A stretch of DNA of 64,000 nucleotides, from assembly GCA_029210585.1 (NCBI GenBank), contig JARGFP010000002.1, positions 186,001-250,000 of the forward strand, in the 5' to 3' direction. Position numbers and translations under genes: made by a program. Shown in pieces: positions 16,260-25,684 of the stretch (position 1 is its first letter; the number at the start of each line of letters is the position of its first letter). Under the pieces are notes generated by a model that made no database searches, had not been told where the DNA came from, and saw only the letters and a list, made by a program, of their open reading frames with translations. Source of the DNA: Bacteroidales bacterium. GTDB taxonomy: Bacteria; Bacteroidota; Bacteroidia; Bacteroidales; GCA-2748055.

Positions 16260-17525
16260 ATGGTTGCGGGAGCTCCAAAAGGGCGACATATGATTACGTT
16301 GTTGACACTGGTTATTGCCGGTGAGATAGTTTTTTTTCTTCCTTTCCTGTTGCCGCGAATATTCAGGCCAACCATGCTTGTCGTCTTTGATATCAGCAAT
16401 GTCCAGTTGGGAGCATTTTTTTCAGCATATGGGGTGATTGCGATGCTTTCCTATGCTTTTGGCGGTCCACTGGCCGACAGGTTTTCTGCAAAAAGATTGA
16501 TGGCTGTTGCGTTATGGCTGACTGCTATGGGTGGTGTTTTTATCGCGTTTATTCCCTCACCGGCATGGTTGGTTGTGATTTACGGTTTTTGGGGATTTAC
16601 GACGATTTTCCTGTTCTGGGCTGCCATGATCAGGGCAACCCGTGAGTGGGGAGGTCCCATGCACCAGGGCAGGGCCTTTGGCTGGCTTGAAGGAGGCAGG
16701 GGGTTGGTCGCTGCGATCCTGGGAACGCTGACATGGTTGGTGTTTGCACAATTGTCAATTGATGAAGAGGCACTTGCTGTTACACAGTCAAGATTTCAGC
16801 CATTTCAAAAGGTGATTTTTGTTACCAGCTTACTGACAGCACTTACCGGGTGGTTGGTCTGGACGTTCATTCCTGATAATAAAGAGAAGCTTGAGCGGGA
16901 GCCTCATGATATCGTGCTTCGAAAAATCGGAAGACTGGTCCGGATGTCAACAGTATGGAGTTTAGCAATCATCATTATTTGTGCTTATTCGGGATACAAG
17001 ATTACAGATGATTTTTCCTTGTATGCCAGGGAAGTGCTTGGCTTTTCAGAAATTGCAGCTGCAGCCACCGGGGTTTCAGCATTGTGGCTCAGGGGCATTG
17101 TGGCAATTGTGACAGGATTGTTGGCTGATCGTCTGAATAAAACAAATATGATCAGCGCATGTTTTGCACTGAGCCTGTCAGGCGGGCTATTAACCGGTCT
17201 GGGTGTTTTGGAATGGAGTACCCTGTTAGTTCTTCTCAACATGACTGCACTTGCCACAGGAATATATGCAATACGCGCCCTCTATTTTGCAGTACTCAGG
17301 GAGGCGGGTATACCGCTAACGCTGACCGGTACAGCAGTTGGAATTGTTTCTTTTCTTGGATATACACCCGATGTTTTTATGAGTCCATGGATGGGGCACT
17401 TGCTTGACAATTATCCTGGTGAAACAGGACACCGATATGTCTTTATTGTTTTGGCAGGATTTGGATTCATTGGATTGATTACAAGTATGTTCTTCAGGAG
17501 ATTTTCTGGTACGCAGGAGATATGA
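16260..17525 (+). CDS. MFS transporter, nitrate/oxalate-like sugar-phosphate family pattern
   Basis: The 421-residue protein has twelve predicted membrane helices. Start 16260 (MVAGAPKGRHMITLL) is chosen over 16158 because the extra N-terminus is poor coding sequence. The conserved MFS loop 2-3 motif is GGPLADRFSAKRLMAVA, and the equivalent in the second half is GLLADRLNKTNM. The segment EGGRGLVAAILGTL between helices 4 and 6 and RALYFAVLREAGIPLTLTGTAVGIVSFLGYTPDVFMSPWMGHL near helix 10-11 resemble the AraJ/UhpC-like Bacteroidota subgroup. Substrate unknown. It is transcribed away from the lipoprotein gene at 15729. Confidence 0.85.
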   Translation: MVAGAPKGRHMITLLTLVIAGEIVFFLPFLLPRIFRPTMLVVFDISNVQLGAFFSAYGVIAMLSYAFGGPLADRFSAKRLMAVALWLTAMGGVFIAFIPSPAWLVVIYGFWGFTTIFLFWAAMIRATREWGGPMHQGRAFGWLEGGRGLVAAILGTLTWLVFAQLSIDEEALAVTQSRFQPFQKVIFVTSLLTALTGWLVWTFIPDNKEKLEREPHDIVLRKIGRLVRMSTVWSLAIIIICAYSGYKITDDFSLYAREVLGFSEIAAAATGVSALWLRGIVAIVTGLLADRLNKTNMISACFALSLSGGLLTGLGVLEWSTLLVLLNMTALATGIYAIRALYFAVLREAGIPLTLTGTAVGIVSFLGYTPDVFMSPWMGHLLDNYPGETGHRYVFIVLAGFGFIGLITSMFFRRFSGTQEI

Positions 17526-17814
17526 TCAGTAAAAATACGGTTTTGGAAAGGATGCTTTCTGTGGTCATGGCCGGTATTTAGTTTCTTTGTTTAAATGAAT
17601 CTGTTAAGGATGAATTTTGTCACTTTCCAGCCAGGTCAATTGCCACATAATGCAAGCCCGGCAAGTATTTCATCTTTCAGGATGAAAGACCGTGCAGGTG
17701 TCTCCCTCAAAATAAGTTACAACCAGCCTGGGATGCTTCGCAGGATCTACGTGGTCGCTTGAGCAGAAGTTGATGCGAATGGTGCATCTAAAGTTAAACA
17801 ATACTGTTTGTTGA

Positions 17815-19380
17815 TCAAAGTCTTTTCAGTGCTTTTTCCGCTGCCATTTTCCCGGTGAGGATCGCAATCGGGATACCGGCAGGACTGTATGACCATTGCC
17901 CGGCTTTGAAAACATCTTCCAGGGGGGTATTTACTGACTTTGCCACCTGGCTGAATTTATGGGTGACCGGCATCGACGGATTGGTGTAGGCCCAACCCAC
18001 AATGGCACCATCGGTGCTGCCTGTCATATTTTGTATGGTTTGCGGAGTGGAAGAAAACTGCACTGTGATCTTCGACCGGATCTCCGGGAAAATTTCCATC
18101 ATCTGCTCCGCGATAAGTGCTTCCAAATATTTTCTGAATTCTTCATGCCAGCCCTGTTCCGTGATCTTTCTCTCTAGCTGGTGTTCGAACAATATGCTGG
18201 CGATCATGGCTGTTTTCCCGGCAGGTGCCAGGGAACTATCCCTGAGCACAGGAATCGACACCTCGAAGGTATTGTACCTGACCAGTTCTTCCAGGTATTT
18301 TCTTATCGAGGCCTTGTCATTCCCCGGGGCCCCGACCTTTGAGAGTCCTTCCTTTGAGGGTGTGATGAAACTGTGTTCCGCCGTGCGTTCCCTGAAATAG
18401 CCGGGATCCAGGTCGAGCATCAGGTAGACAGTGAAGACGGATTCAGCGCCTTTCAGGCCTTTCAATTCATTCTTCCGTGCAAGGAAGATATCTTTTTGTT
18501 TTTTTGTGCTGAAACTGTTCTCATCCGTAAGCGCATACAATGTTTTCAGATCAGCCGCCCATATCAGCGACCGGTACCCATATTTTATGCCTTTGTCATC
18601 GGTCACATATTTATCCTTGTGATTTACTCCTGTGATCCGGGTTCCGGGCATCAGTGCAGCTCCGTGTTTGGCCGCATATTTTTCCAGTGCCCCGGGAAGT
18701 TTCCCGGTCCCCCCGGGCGGATAATAGTAATCGTTGTACAGGGAGAAATAGCTCAGGGCAAAAGAGGTGGGGATTCCCTTGAAAAAATGCTGTGCGATAT
18801 TGTCAATCAATTGACGGTTATCTGTATACCTGGCAAGATATTCTTCAACAGGAGTGGTCAGCCGCTCAATGTTCCGGATGGTCAGCAGGAATTTAAACAG
18901 CCAGGGAAGTAGTGTTCTGAAGATAAACCGGTAGTCTTTCTTCAGGTCTTTGAACAGTGGGTTTTCGATTCCGTACAGCACATGCATATAGCCTGTGATC
19001 TTCCGGATCTCCCTGATGATTTTTCTGATCGATTCCTCGTTTCCCGGGAATTCCCTGTTTAGTAATCCTTCATATTTTGCGATGCTCTGCTTACCATCCA
19101 GCCAGAGCATGGAGGCACCGGTCCCCAGGGAAACATTGCTTTTTACGAAATCCAGGTGTATCCCCAGTTCTTTCAGCATGGGAAACAGGATCCCGGAGTT
19201 TTCAATGGAGCGGATGCCGCCATCCAGCGTGAATCCATCTCTCTCAAAGGAGGAAACCAGTCCGCCAAAAGTTTTTTGTTGTTCAAACAGCCTGACAGAT
19301 TTCCCCGCTCTTGCAATGTAGGAGCAGGCGGTCAGTCCCGCCATTCCGCCCCCAACGATTACAACATCAGTTTTTTCCAT
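17815..19380 (-). CDS. FAD-dependent phytoene desaturase/carotenoid isomerase-like oxidoreductase
   Basis: The 521-residue protein opens with the dinucleotide-binding motif VVIVGGGMAGLTACSYIARAG and the second glycine/acid motif VRLFEQQKTFGGLVSSF, standard for the CrtI/CRTISO family. GGTGKLPGALEKYAAKHGA in the middle and the C-terminal GQWSYSPAGIPIAILTGKMAAEKAL, which contacts FAD, also fit. It acts on a hydrophobic polyene or sterol-like substrate or a lipid, but the neighbours do not include carotenoid synthesis genes. It is the third gene of a run with the SDR (14 nt upstream) and the NTF2-like protein (11 nt further). Confidence 0.85.
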   Translation of the reverse strand: MEKTDVVIVGGGMAGLTACSYIARAGKSVRLFEQQKTFGGLVSSFERDGFTLDGGIRSIENSGILFPMLKELGIHLDFVKSNVSLGTGASMLWLDGKQSIAKYEGLLNREFPGNEESIRKIIREIRKITGYMHVLYGIENPLFKDLKKDYRFIFRTLLPWLFKFLLTIRNIERLTTPVEEYLARYTDNRQLIDNIAQHFFKGIPTSFALSYFSLYNDYYYPPGGTGKLPGALEKYAAKHGAALMPGTRITGVNHKDKYVTDDKGIKYGYRSLIWAADLKTLYALTDENSFSTKKQKDIFLARKNELKGLKGAESVFTVYLMLDLDPGYFRERTAEHSFITPSKEGLSKVGAPGNDKASIRKYLEELVRYNTFEVSIPVLRDSSLAPAGKTAMIASILFEHQLERKITEQGWHEEFRKYLEALIAEQMMEIFPEIRSKITVQFSSTPQTIQNMTGSTDGAIVGWAYTNPSMPVTHKFSQVAKSVNTPLEDVFKAGQWSYSPAGIPIAILTGKMAAEKALKRL

Positions 19381-19394
19381 TGGTCAGGATCTGT

Positions 19395-20369
19395 TTATTT
19401 CGACGCCTCATATTTACTGAACTTAATTTCAGGATTCAATACGGACCTGTCCAGGAACCCATTAAGTAATTTTATGGTATGCAAATACACCGCTTCAGAA
19501 AAGGCTGACTCCTGGGCATGGGGTGCGGGTTTTTCCTCGTTTGTCAGATTATAGAACCGGCCGTTCACTCCCTTCCTGTCATCGCACGTGGTGAGGTAGT
19601 ATATGGCATCTGCAGATATCCGGGGATCTTTCAGGAAAGGGGTCACCACGATTTTGTAATACATCTTGTACAGCCAACCGCTCTTGCTGTCAATTTTCGA
19701 ACGTACGGCGCCCGGATGCATGGAATTCAGCATGATCCCGAATTTTTCCAGTTCCTTTTTCAGGATGTACATACAGTGTAATTGCGCACTTTTGGATGCC
19801 CCGTAGCTTCTTAGTCCAGTATAGATCCTTTTGTTCCAGGCAAGATCATTCAGGCAGACGTTGCTGAAACGGTGACCTTCGGAGTTGATGTTCAGTACAA
19901 CCGGAGCATCACTCCTGGAAAGGAGGGGGACAAGGTTGATGGTGATAAGGAAGCTTGCCAGGTGATTCACGGTGTATACCGAATCGATGTGATCCGCGGT
20001 GAGCTTTTTCCTGGTTCTGAAGGCACCAGCATTGTTGATCAGGATATCAATTTTACTGAGATCTGATCTGATCTGTTCAAGTGCGGTTGCCACTTCACGG
20101 AGTGATGAGAGGTCTGCCGTATATACCCTGCAGGAACCTGCGGCAGAAGATTCGATCAATTTTTTAAGCGACGCACCTTTTTCCTTGTTTCTTGCCAGCA
20201 GAACCAGTTTTGCCCCCATTTTCGCAAAATGCATGGCCGTGGCATATCCCACACCCGAGGTCGCGCCCGTGATCATTACCACCTTGTTGCCGGTCCGTTT
20301 CAGTGAAACTTTCTGTGGAAGTCGGCCTGCCCTTATGAAATCGAGCTCATCCGGTAATTTCAATCCCAT
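19395..20369 (-). CDS. Short-chain dehydrogenase/reductase (retinol-dehydrogenase-like)
   Basis: The 324-residue protein has the SDR cofactor motif TGATSGVGYATA (about residue 35), the NNAG segment ILINNAGAF (about residue 113), the catalytic Ser in LNINSEGH, and the catalytic Tyr-Lys pair in SYGASKSAQ (Y and K separated by three). It falls with the large RDH/WWOX-like group rather than fatty-acid FabG. Overall the length is longer than FabG by an N-terminal 30 residues and a C-terminal tail. It likely reduces or oxidises a lipid alcohol or ketone, working with the flanking FAD oxidoreductase and NTF2-like protein. Confidence 0.88.
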   Translation of the reverse strand: MGLKLPDELDFIRAGRLPQKVSLKRTGNKVVMITGATSGVGYATAMHFAKMGAKLVLLARNKEKGASLKKLIESSAAGSCRVYTADLSSLREVATALEQIRSDLSKIDILINNAGAFRTRKKLTADHIDSVYTVNHLASFLITINLVPLLSRSDAPVVLNINSEGHRFSNVCLNDLAWNKRIYTGLRSYGASKSAQLHCMYILKKELEKFGIMLNSMHPGAVRSKIDSKSGWLYKMYYKIVVTPFLKDPRISADAIYYLTTCDDRKGVNGRFYNLTNEEKPAPHAQESAFSEAVYLHTIKLLNGFLDRSVLNPEIKFSKYEASK

Positions 20370-20380
20370 TCGCGTAACAT

Positions 20381-20809
20381 TTAGCCAAATTTTCGTTTCA
20401 TGAACCTCCTGTATGCTTTCCCGAACCTGGGGATATTATCGAAGATATCACCCCAGAGGTCATAATAATCGCGCTGCTCCATGATCATTCCATCTTCATT
20501 CAGTACCAGCTTGGTGGTTCCATGCAGGTCGCTGGTGGGATTCCTTTTAAATTGCATGGTCATGATCCACTCCATGAGGATCACGTTATCGTTTTGCGCA
20601 ATGCTGAGTATCTTCATTTCCAGCTCCTTGCAGCGTTTGGTCAGCCGGTTGCACATATCAATGAATTCATCTTTTCCTTCAATCCGCTGCACCGAATCCT
20701 GGAAGACCATGTCCTGGTGATAATAGGGAAAAATATGCTCCCAGTCGGGCTTGCCATGCGTATTGTAGGTTTTACTCCAGAGATCAGCTACAGAATCGAT
20801 TGTTAGCAT
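20381..20809 (-). CDS. NTF2/SnoaL-like fold protein
   Basis: The 142-residue protein starts at 20809 (MLTIDSVADLWSKTYN); a longer frame to 20941 exists but its extra part is not protein-like. The helix-rich start followed by HIFPYYHQDMVFQDSVQRIEGKDEF matches the SnoaL-like polyketide-cyclase/isomerase pattern, with a beta sheet including ILMEWIMTMQFKRNP and HGTTKLVLNEDGMIMEQRDYYD. These proteins bind hydrophobic ligands or act as isomerases. It is the first gene of the three-gene operon, 11 nt before the SDR. Confidence 0.8.
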   Translation of the reverse strand: MLTIDSVADLWSKTYNTHGKPDWEHIFPYYHQDMVFQDSVQRIEGKDEFIDMCNRLTKRCKELEMKILSIAQNDNVILMEWIMTMQFKRNPTSDLHGTTKLVLNEDGMIMEQRDYYDLWGDIFDNIPRFGKAYRRFMKRKFG

Positions 20810-21019
20810 ACCATATTTTTTGGTTCTTAAACCTACGAATTTTTTTTTTACATTGGAATCTTCGTGGATAATTCGAACAGGGTGTTGGGGCTCCCGGGCC
20901 GGCCTGTTTATATTTAATGTGAGATACACGTTGAAGCTCAAAGGAAGCAGCTGAAAATCAATTGATTTTATGATAATGTTTTTATAACTTGGCTCTGCAA
21001 CCGGCTAACTTGCTCTTCC

Positions 21020-22426
21020 ATGAAAACCAGTCACCCGTTCCTCATCGTTTTTATTCTCGCGGTAGTGGTTCGGGGCTTTCTGAATTTCAGCATCCCCCTG
21101 GTCCCGGGCCTGGGAGGAGGATACAACCTGGTTCAGATCAGATCGGTTCTGGAAAATGGCCACCTGGCCCTGCCGGATATGCCCTTGTTATTTTACCTGA
21201 ATGCCTGGATCGTAAAGGTCATTTTGTTTCTTTTTCCGGGCGCCGGTCAGGAGCAGCTGATCATCATCGTTTCCAAGATCATTGATACGATCGGATTTCC
21301 GCTTTTGCTCTACCCGCTTTTCAGAATTTATAAGGATATCGTGAAAGGGAACTATCCGTCGTTATTCCTGTTAGCGGTTGCTGCCTTTGCGGTGCTTTCC
21401 TATGCGCCTCTTGATCTGGCTTGCGATGCACAGAAGAATTCCCTTGGACTGACTTTTATGACCTTTTTTACCTTGTTTTTTTTAAAATTCCTGAAATACC
21501 GCGGGTTGAAGGATCTGACTTTAGCCCTGGCGATGGTGATCCTTATTGCCCTGACGCATTTCGGAGTGTTTTGTATCATACTTTGCTTTCTTGTATTGGC
21601 ATTGTTGTTCTTTTACAGGTGGAAAGCAGTGCTGCCCATTGCCGGTGCGGTTGTGGCCGGGATACTGCTGGTGGCGGTTTTTGATCCTGGCCGGGCCCTG
21701 GCGATGGTAACCTTCTGGCAGGAGGCGTTCAGTATATTTATCAGTCCAAGACTGCTTTATTACCCCTTCGGGGTGTTTAATTTTGTTTTTTCTTTTCTCC
21801 TTGCCTGGAGCATCATCCGGGTAGTACGAAGACAAAAGGAATTGATACAGGATGATGACAGGAACATATTGCTGGTGCTGATGTGGTTCATTGTCCTTCT
21901 CGCATTTCCTTTCTACGGATTTGAATACGGTCGGCGACTGGGACTGATGCTCTTTATCCCACAGGCGCTTGCCTTGCTTTTTCTTTATCCCTGTTTCAGC
22001 AGACAAACAGGAAGAATCCTCACCTATGCAGTTTTGGCACTGGTTGCATTTACCGTTTCAATCCGGCTCATACATCCCAAGTCAATGGCCATCACCGGGG
22101 AATCATACACAGACATGAAGTTGATAAGAAATGAGATTGATGATCCGGAGAGAACCATCATTTTCGCGCGGCATGGTCTGGAATGGTGGGTGGCATGGGA
22201 ACTCAGGGTGAAGATCGCAGCAACCCACATTGAAGTCGATGATTCGCTGAGACAAAAATATGACCAGGTCTTTTTCCTGGTTCAGAAGAAAGGGGAGAAC
22301 CTGATCTACCCGGGCAGGACAAGTGTTTTTGAAAAGCCGGTACCCCCGGAAAACAGCGTGCTGGTGTATGAATCGGAGTATTTTAACCTTTTTGCATTGC
22401 ATGAAGATTCTGAATATCACCCATAA
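21020..22426 (+). CDS. Polytopic membrane protein, glycosyltransferase-39-like, function unknown
   Basis: The 468-residue protein has about eleven membrane segments across residues 5-360 and a soluble C-terminal domain of about 100 residues. The overall plan resembles membrane glycosyltransferases of the GT-C type (PMT/ArnT-like), and DLACDAQKNSLGLTF near the middle might sit in a periplasmic loop. The acidic DxD-like motif usual in GT-C enzymes is not clear, so this assignment is weak. It is transcribed divergently from the NTF2-like/SDR/FAD operon, and the shared intergenic region of about 210 nt holds both promoters. Confidence 0.6.
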   Translation: MKTSHPFLIVFILAVVVRGFLNFSIPLVPGLGGGYNLVQIRSVLENGHLALPDMPLLFYLNAWIVKVILFLFPGAGQEQLIIIVSKIIDTIGFPLLLYPLFRIYKDIVKGNYPSLFLLAVAAFAVLSYAPLDLACDAQKNSLGLTFMTFFTLFFLKFLKYRGLKDLTLALAMVILIALTHFGVFCIILCFLVLALLFFYRWKAVLPIAGAVVAGILLVAVFDPGRALAMVTFWQEAFSIFISPRLLYYPFGVFNFVFSFLLAWSIIRVVRRQKELIQDDDRNILLVLMWFIVLLAFPFYGFEYGRRLGLMLFIPQALALLFLYPCFSRQTGRILTYAVLALVAFTVSIRLIHPKSMAITGESYTDMKLIRNEIDDPERTIIFARHGLEWWVAWELRVKIAATHIEVDDSLRQKYDQVFFLVQKKGENLIYPGRTSVFEKPVPPENSVLVYESEYFNLFALHEDSEYHP

Positions 22427-22522
22427 CTACTATATTCGGATGATTTTTACTTCTCACCGGGTCTTGATCCTTCTTCGGGGACAGTCTGCGAAAAAAAACA
22501 GCTCAAAACTGATACTTGCTAT

Positions 22523-23286
22523 TCAATTAATACCAATAACATTGAGAGTGAAATTAATAGGGAACGTAAAGAGTACTTTAACGTTCTCTCCCCTTTGTTT
22601 GCCTGGTGTCCATGGAGGTGAGGATGATATGACCCTGACCGCCTCCCGGTCCAGGGCAGGATGAATGCTTCTGACAATTTTTACGTCTGTGACATAGCCG
22701 TTTTTGTCAATGGCAAACTGAACGATTACTCGTCCACTGACACCATTTACAGCTGCAACTTCAGGATACTGCAGATTTTCCGCGATAAATTTCCTGAACT
22801 CCCATGCAGGATCCCCTCTTTAAAAGTGGGCATCTCTTCAACGATATAGAATAAATCTTCCCCGGATTCCCCAGTGGAAGTTGAATCTCTTTGAATTTCA
22901 GTAAAATTGATTTTGACATTGTTATCGAGTAATGACAATGTCGGTCTGTCAGGGAACATAAAATTCCAACTCATGCTGACATTGACGGGAAATCCGCCAA
23001 GGACCCCCGGTTCCCACGCGGGCGATTCATACAAGACCCTGATTTCTTCAATGACCAGGTCAGAGCTGATGATATTTGTGGCTCCCGGGTTCCTGATCCG
23101 GCCTTCAGTATCAACGATGAATACCGTTTCGACCTGTCCCCAGATTCCATTCATTTTGGCAAAAATGGGGTAAACAATGTTGTTGCTGACATATTCCCTG
23201 AAAGGTCCACCGTATTCTCCTTCCGGGAGTAACGGCAATTTATCAACGAAGGTGAAGGTCCCGTCAGGATTCATATCCCTTCTCAT
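22523..23286 (-). pseudogene. Double TonB C-terminal-like protein, broken by a frameshift
   Basis: The intact-reading part from 23286 (MRRDMNPDGTFTF) encodes a first TonB-C-like domain: GPFREYVSNNIVYPIFAKMNGIWGQVETVFIVDTEGRI. It then enters a second domain (DLFYIVEEMPTFKEG), but the frame breaks near 22813-22816, at a run of four C (plus strand), and terminates at 22747. In the next frame, from the same place, the second domain continues cleanly: DPAWEFRKFIAENLQYPE, then VSGRVIVQFAIDKNGY, then PALDREAVRVI, PPWTPGKQRGENVKVLFTFPINF, stopping at 22523. One extra C would restore a single open frame. Such domains occur in Bacteroidota TonB-like and M56/BlaR1-related proteins; no membrane anchor is seen here, so the N-terminus may also be missing. 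Confidence 0.8.
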
Positions 23287-23438
23287 TCTCCTGGCATTTT
23301 ATATTTCCAAGCGGGTGAATCAACGACAAGACACATTAGGTAAATATTGCGATGTGTAGATTCCAAAGTTTTACTTATTGTGGATGTATGATTCGGTGGT
23401 TTTGTGTATGTTTATGGTTCTAATCAACACCAAATACC

Positions 23439-24134
23439 ATGAAAACGTTACCCTTTCTGTTGCTGCTTTTCCTTGTTTCCTGTAATAATACCTCATCAGA
23501 CACGATCAGCCTGTTCAACGGGACAGATCTGAGTGGATGGCATATTGATGTGCCTGCGATGGACGCAAATCCGGATACCCTCAATCCGTTTATCGTACGT
23601 GATGGAATGCTGGTGAGCCTGGGTACTCCCGGGGGACATATCATTACGGATGAGGTCTATTCGAATTACCGGCTGGAAGTGGAATACCGTTTTGCAGGAA
23701 CCCCGGGTAATTGTGGTGTGCTGGTACACGCCAGCACAACCCGGGCATTGTACGGTATGTTCCCGCAATCACTTGAGGTACAGATGCAGCACGGCAACGC
23801 CGGCGATTTCTGGTGTATCGTGGAGGATATCAGGGTTGACAGCATGGAAGTACGGCGCGGACCCAAAGAAAACTGGGGGATCACCGAAGGGAAAGGACGC
23901 AATATTAAGCATCTTATGGATGCTGAAAATCCTGTGGGTGAATGGAACACCATGGTGGTTGAGTGCGTGGAGGATGAAATCAAGGTCTGGGTGAATGGGG
24001 AAATGGTCAACCACGGTTATGATTGCACAGCCACAAAAGGGCAGATCGCGTTGCAGGCGGAGGGCTCTGAGGTTGAATTCAGAAAAATTGAGCTGACACC
24101 AATTACTGAAATGGCTGACTCAATCCAGCGGTAA
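23439..24134 (+). CDS. DUF1080 (3-keto-disaccharide hydrolase-like) lipoprotein
   Basis: The 231-residue protein has a lipoprotein signal (SCNN at about residue 15). The domain signature begins SLFNGTDLSGWHID and continues with the strand YSNYRLEVEYRFAGTPGNCGVLVHA and the SLEVQMQHGNAGDFW segment, with GEWNTMVVECVEDEIKVWVNGEMVN near the end. DUF1080 proteins have a concanavalin-like fold; some cleave 3-keto-glycosides made by a periplasmic oxidoreductase. The stop lies inside the tail-to-tail DUF1080 gene (15-nt overlap). Confidence 0.88.
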   Translation: MKTLPFLLLLFLVSCNNTSSDTISLFNGTDLSGWHIDVPAMDANPDTLNPFIVRDGMLVSLGTPGGHIITDEVYSNYRLEVEYRFAGTPGNCGVLVHASTTRALYGMFPQSLEVQMQHGNAGDFWCIVEDIRVDSMEVRRGPKENWGITEGKGRNIKHLMDAENPVGEWNTMVVECVEDEIKVWVNGEMVNHGYDCTATKGQIALQAEGSEVEFRKIELTPITEMADSIQR

Positions 24135-24836
24135 TACCCGGATATTTCTCCATTTTACTTCATAAAGAGCAGGATCCTGTCCAACGTCATGGACCTGGAG
24201 GCCAATGATCCCTTCGAAATTCAATCCATCCCTGAATTCGGCAACGACAATTCCATTTACGATCGTTCGGATCGCATCCCCTTTACACTCAACCCTGTAT
24301 TTATTCCATTGGTTGTTTTTAAAGGCTTTGCTCTCCTCAGATCCTTTTTCGGGCCACCAAGGGGTCATGAACGCACGCCGGGCTTCATCATACACGCCAC
24401 CTGCACTCCCCTTCTCTTCACCGGCAATCTCCACCTGGTAACCATATACGCGATCGGCCGGGATGGTTTTTTGTTGTAACGCTCCGTTGTCATTCCTGAA
24501 CCAGAAGGAGGTCTCCTCTTTTGCGATCATGCTCCTGAACTGAACGCCGGAATTCAGCTCCGGACTCACCAGGAAGACCTCAAATTCAAGAATAAAATCC
24601 CCGAAAGTCTGTTCGGTGCAGAGAAATGTATTCGGACTGCCTTTTACAGCGGTACCAATAATCTCGCCATTTTCGACCCTGTATTTTGCAAAACCGCTGT
24701 GAATCGCCCAGCCATCAAGTGTTTTTCCATCGAATAATTGGACCCATTCATTTTCCTGGGCATTGACGAACACTGCGCCGGCAGAAAGAACAAAAACAAG
24801 AAAAGCTGACATGATTTTTTTGCGGATGTGTAGCAT
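24120..24836 (-). CDS. Exported DUF1080 (3-keto-disaccharide hydrolase-like) protein
   Basis: The 238-residue protein has a cleavable signal peptide ending VNAQ. The mature part has WVQLFDGKTLDGWAIH, FGDFILEFEVFL, NSGVQFRSM, YGYQVEIAG, and NQWNKYRVECKGDAIRTIVNGIVVAEF, the full DUF1080 order, ending in GIIGLQVHDVGQDPALYEVKWRNIRVLPL. A start at 24812 (MSAFLVFVL) is also possible. It is distantly related to the convergent neighbour (23439-24134) with which it shares a 15-nt 3' overlap. The two look like diverged paralogues acting in the periplasm or at the outer membrane on plant or algal glycosides. Confidence 0.88.
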   Translation of the reverse strand: MLHIRKKIMSAFLVFVLSAGAVFVNAQENEWVQLFDGKTLDGWAIHSGFAKYRVENGEIIGTAVKGSPNTFLCTEQTFGDFILEFEVFLVSPELNSGVQFRSMIAKEETSFWFRNDNGALQQKTIPADRVYGYQVEIAGEEKGSAGGVYDEARRAFMTPWWPEKGSEESKAFKNNQWNKYRVECKGDAIRTIVNGIVVAEFRDGLNFEGIIGLQVHDVGQDPALYEVKWRNIRVLPLD

Positions 24837-25076
24837 GATAGTTGGATGTTAATTTTACATTGACAAGTTAATTAATAATATGGAATTCATCCGGCAGCGG
24901 GAGATGATTTTTAATGTGAAATGGTAAAGCAGGCTGGCGTGAGATTCCCAACCTTTACTTTACGCAACTTTAATTCGTAAATTCATAATTTCCACTGTTA
25001 TATACCAGACTGAACTAAATAATACCCAACTTGTTATTTTTAATCAGGATTATTACTGATCCGCAAAAAATATTTT

Positions 25077-25550
25077 ATGAGATCCAATCTTATTGCGGTA
25101 ACGATATTTTTAATTGTTTCCGGCACCTGTAATGCCCAAAATATTTTACAGGAAATTTTCTCTCGCAAAGAAGCGAAGAATGCCGTTGTCGGTTCAGCGG
25201 GTACTGCTTTGGTGGTCAGTGAAGCCAATATTGCCTACGAAAGGAAGCTGGTATCATTTGAAAAGAGGGAAGTAAGCTCACTATGGTTAAAAGGAAGGTA
25301 TACCAGGTTTACCCGAAGGTTGAACCAGGATGGCGCATCTTTTATTGATCTCTCCGCGATGGCGCTGCTGGGGAAACGAAATTCATATACAGAAATCAGC
25401 GCTGGTATTGGAATGTTTCCTGCCCAGTCCGCCGTATATCCAGCTGGTTCCGTTGGATACAGGTATCACAGGAGCAGGGGGGGAATCATTTTAAGAACCG
25501 GGGTGGGATTCCCGGAAATTTTCTATGTCGGGTTCGGATATGGTTTTTAG
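25077..25550 (+). CDS. Small exported protein, barrel-like, related to the one at 15019
   Basis: The 157-residue protein has a signal peptide (residues 1-21, ending CNAQN). The mature part contains AIAYERKLV-like strands (actual segment NIAYERKLVSFEKREVSSLWLKGR), FIDLSAMALLGKRNSYTEISAGIGMF, and an ending GSVGYRYHRSRGGIILRTGVGFPEIFYVGFGYGF. The latter resembles the last third of the protein at 15019-15459. Strand pattern and aromatic C-terminus suggest an outer-membrane protein. Function unknown. AT-rich upstream sequence may hold the promoter. Confidence 0.65.
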   Translation: MRSNLIAVTIFLIVSGTCNAQNILQEIFSRKEAKNAVVGSAGTALVVSEANIAYERKLVSFEKREVSSLWLKGRYTRFTRRLNQDGASFIDLSAMALLGKRNSYTEISAGIGMFPAQSAVYPAGSVGYRYHRSRGGIILRTGVGFPEIFYVGFGYGF

Positions 25551-25684
25551 AACGCGGTAAACCATGTTCAACCATTGAGGTCAATCACACGGGTGAATGT
25601 ATGAAAACTTTCGTGAAATTTAACCAATGGTTCTAACCGTTGGAAAGGTGAGTGTGAATTTGAAAACCAGGCAGATATATCAGG

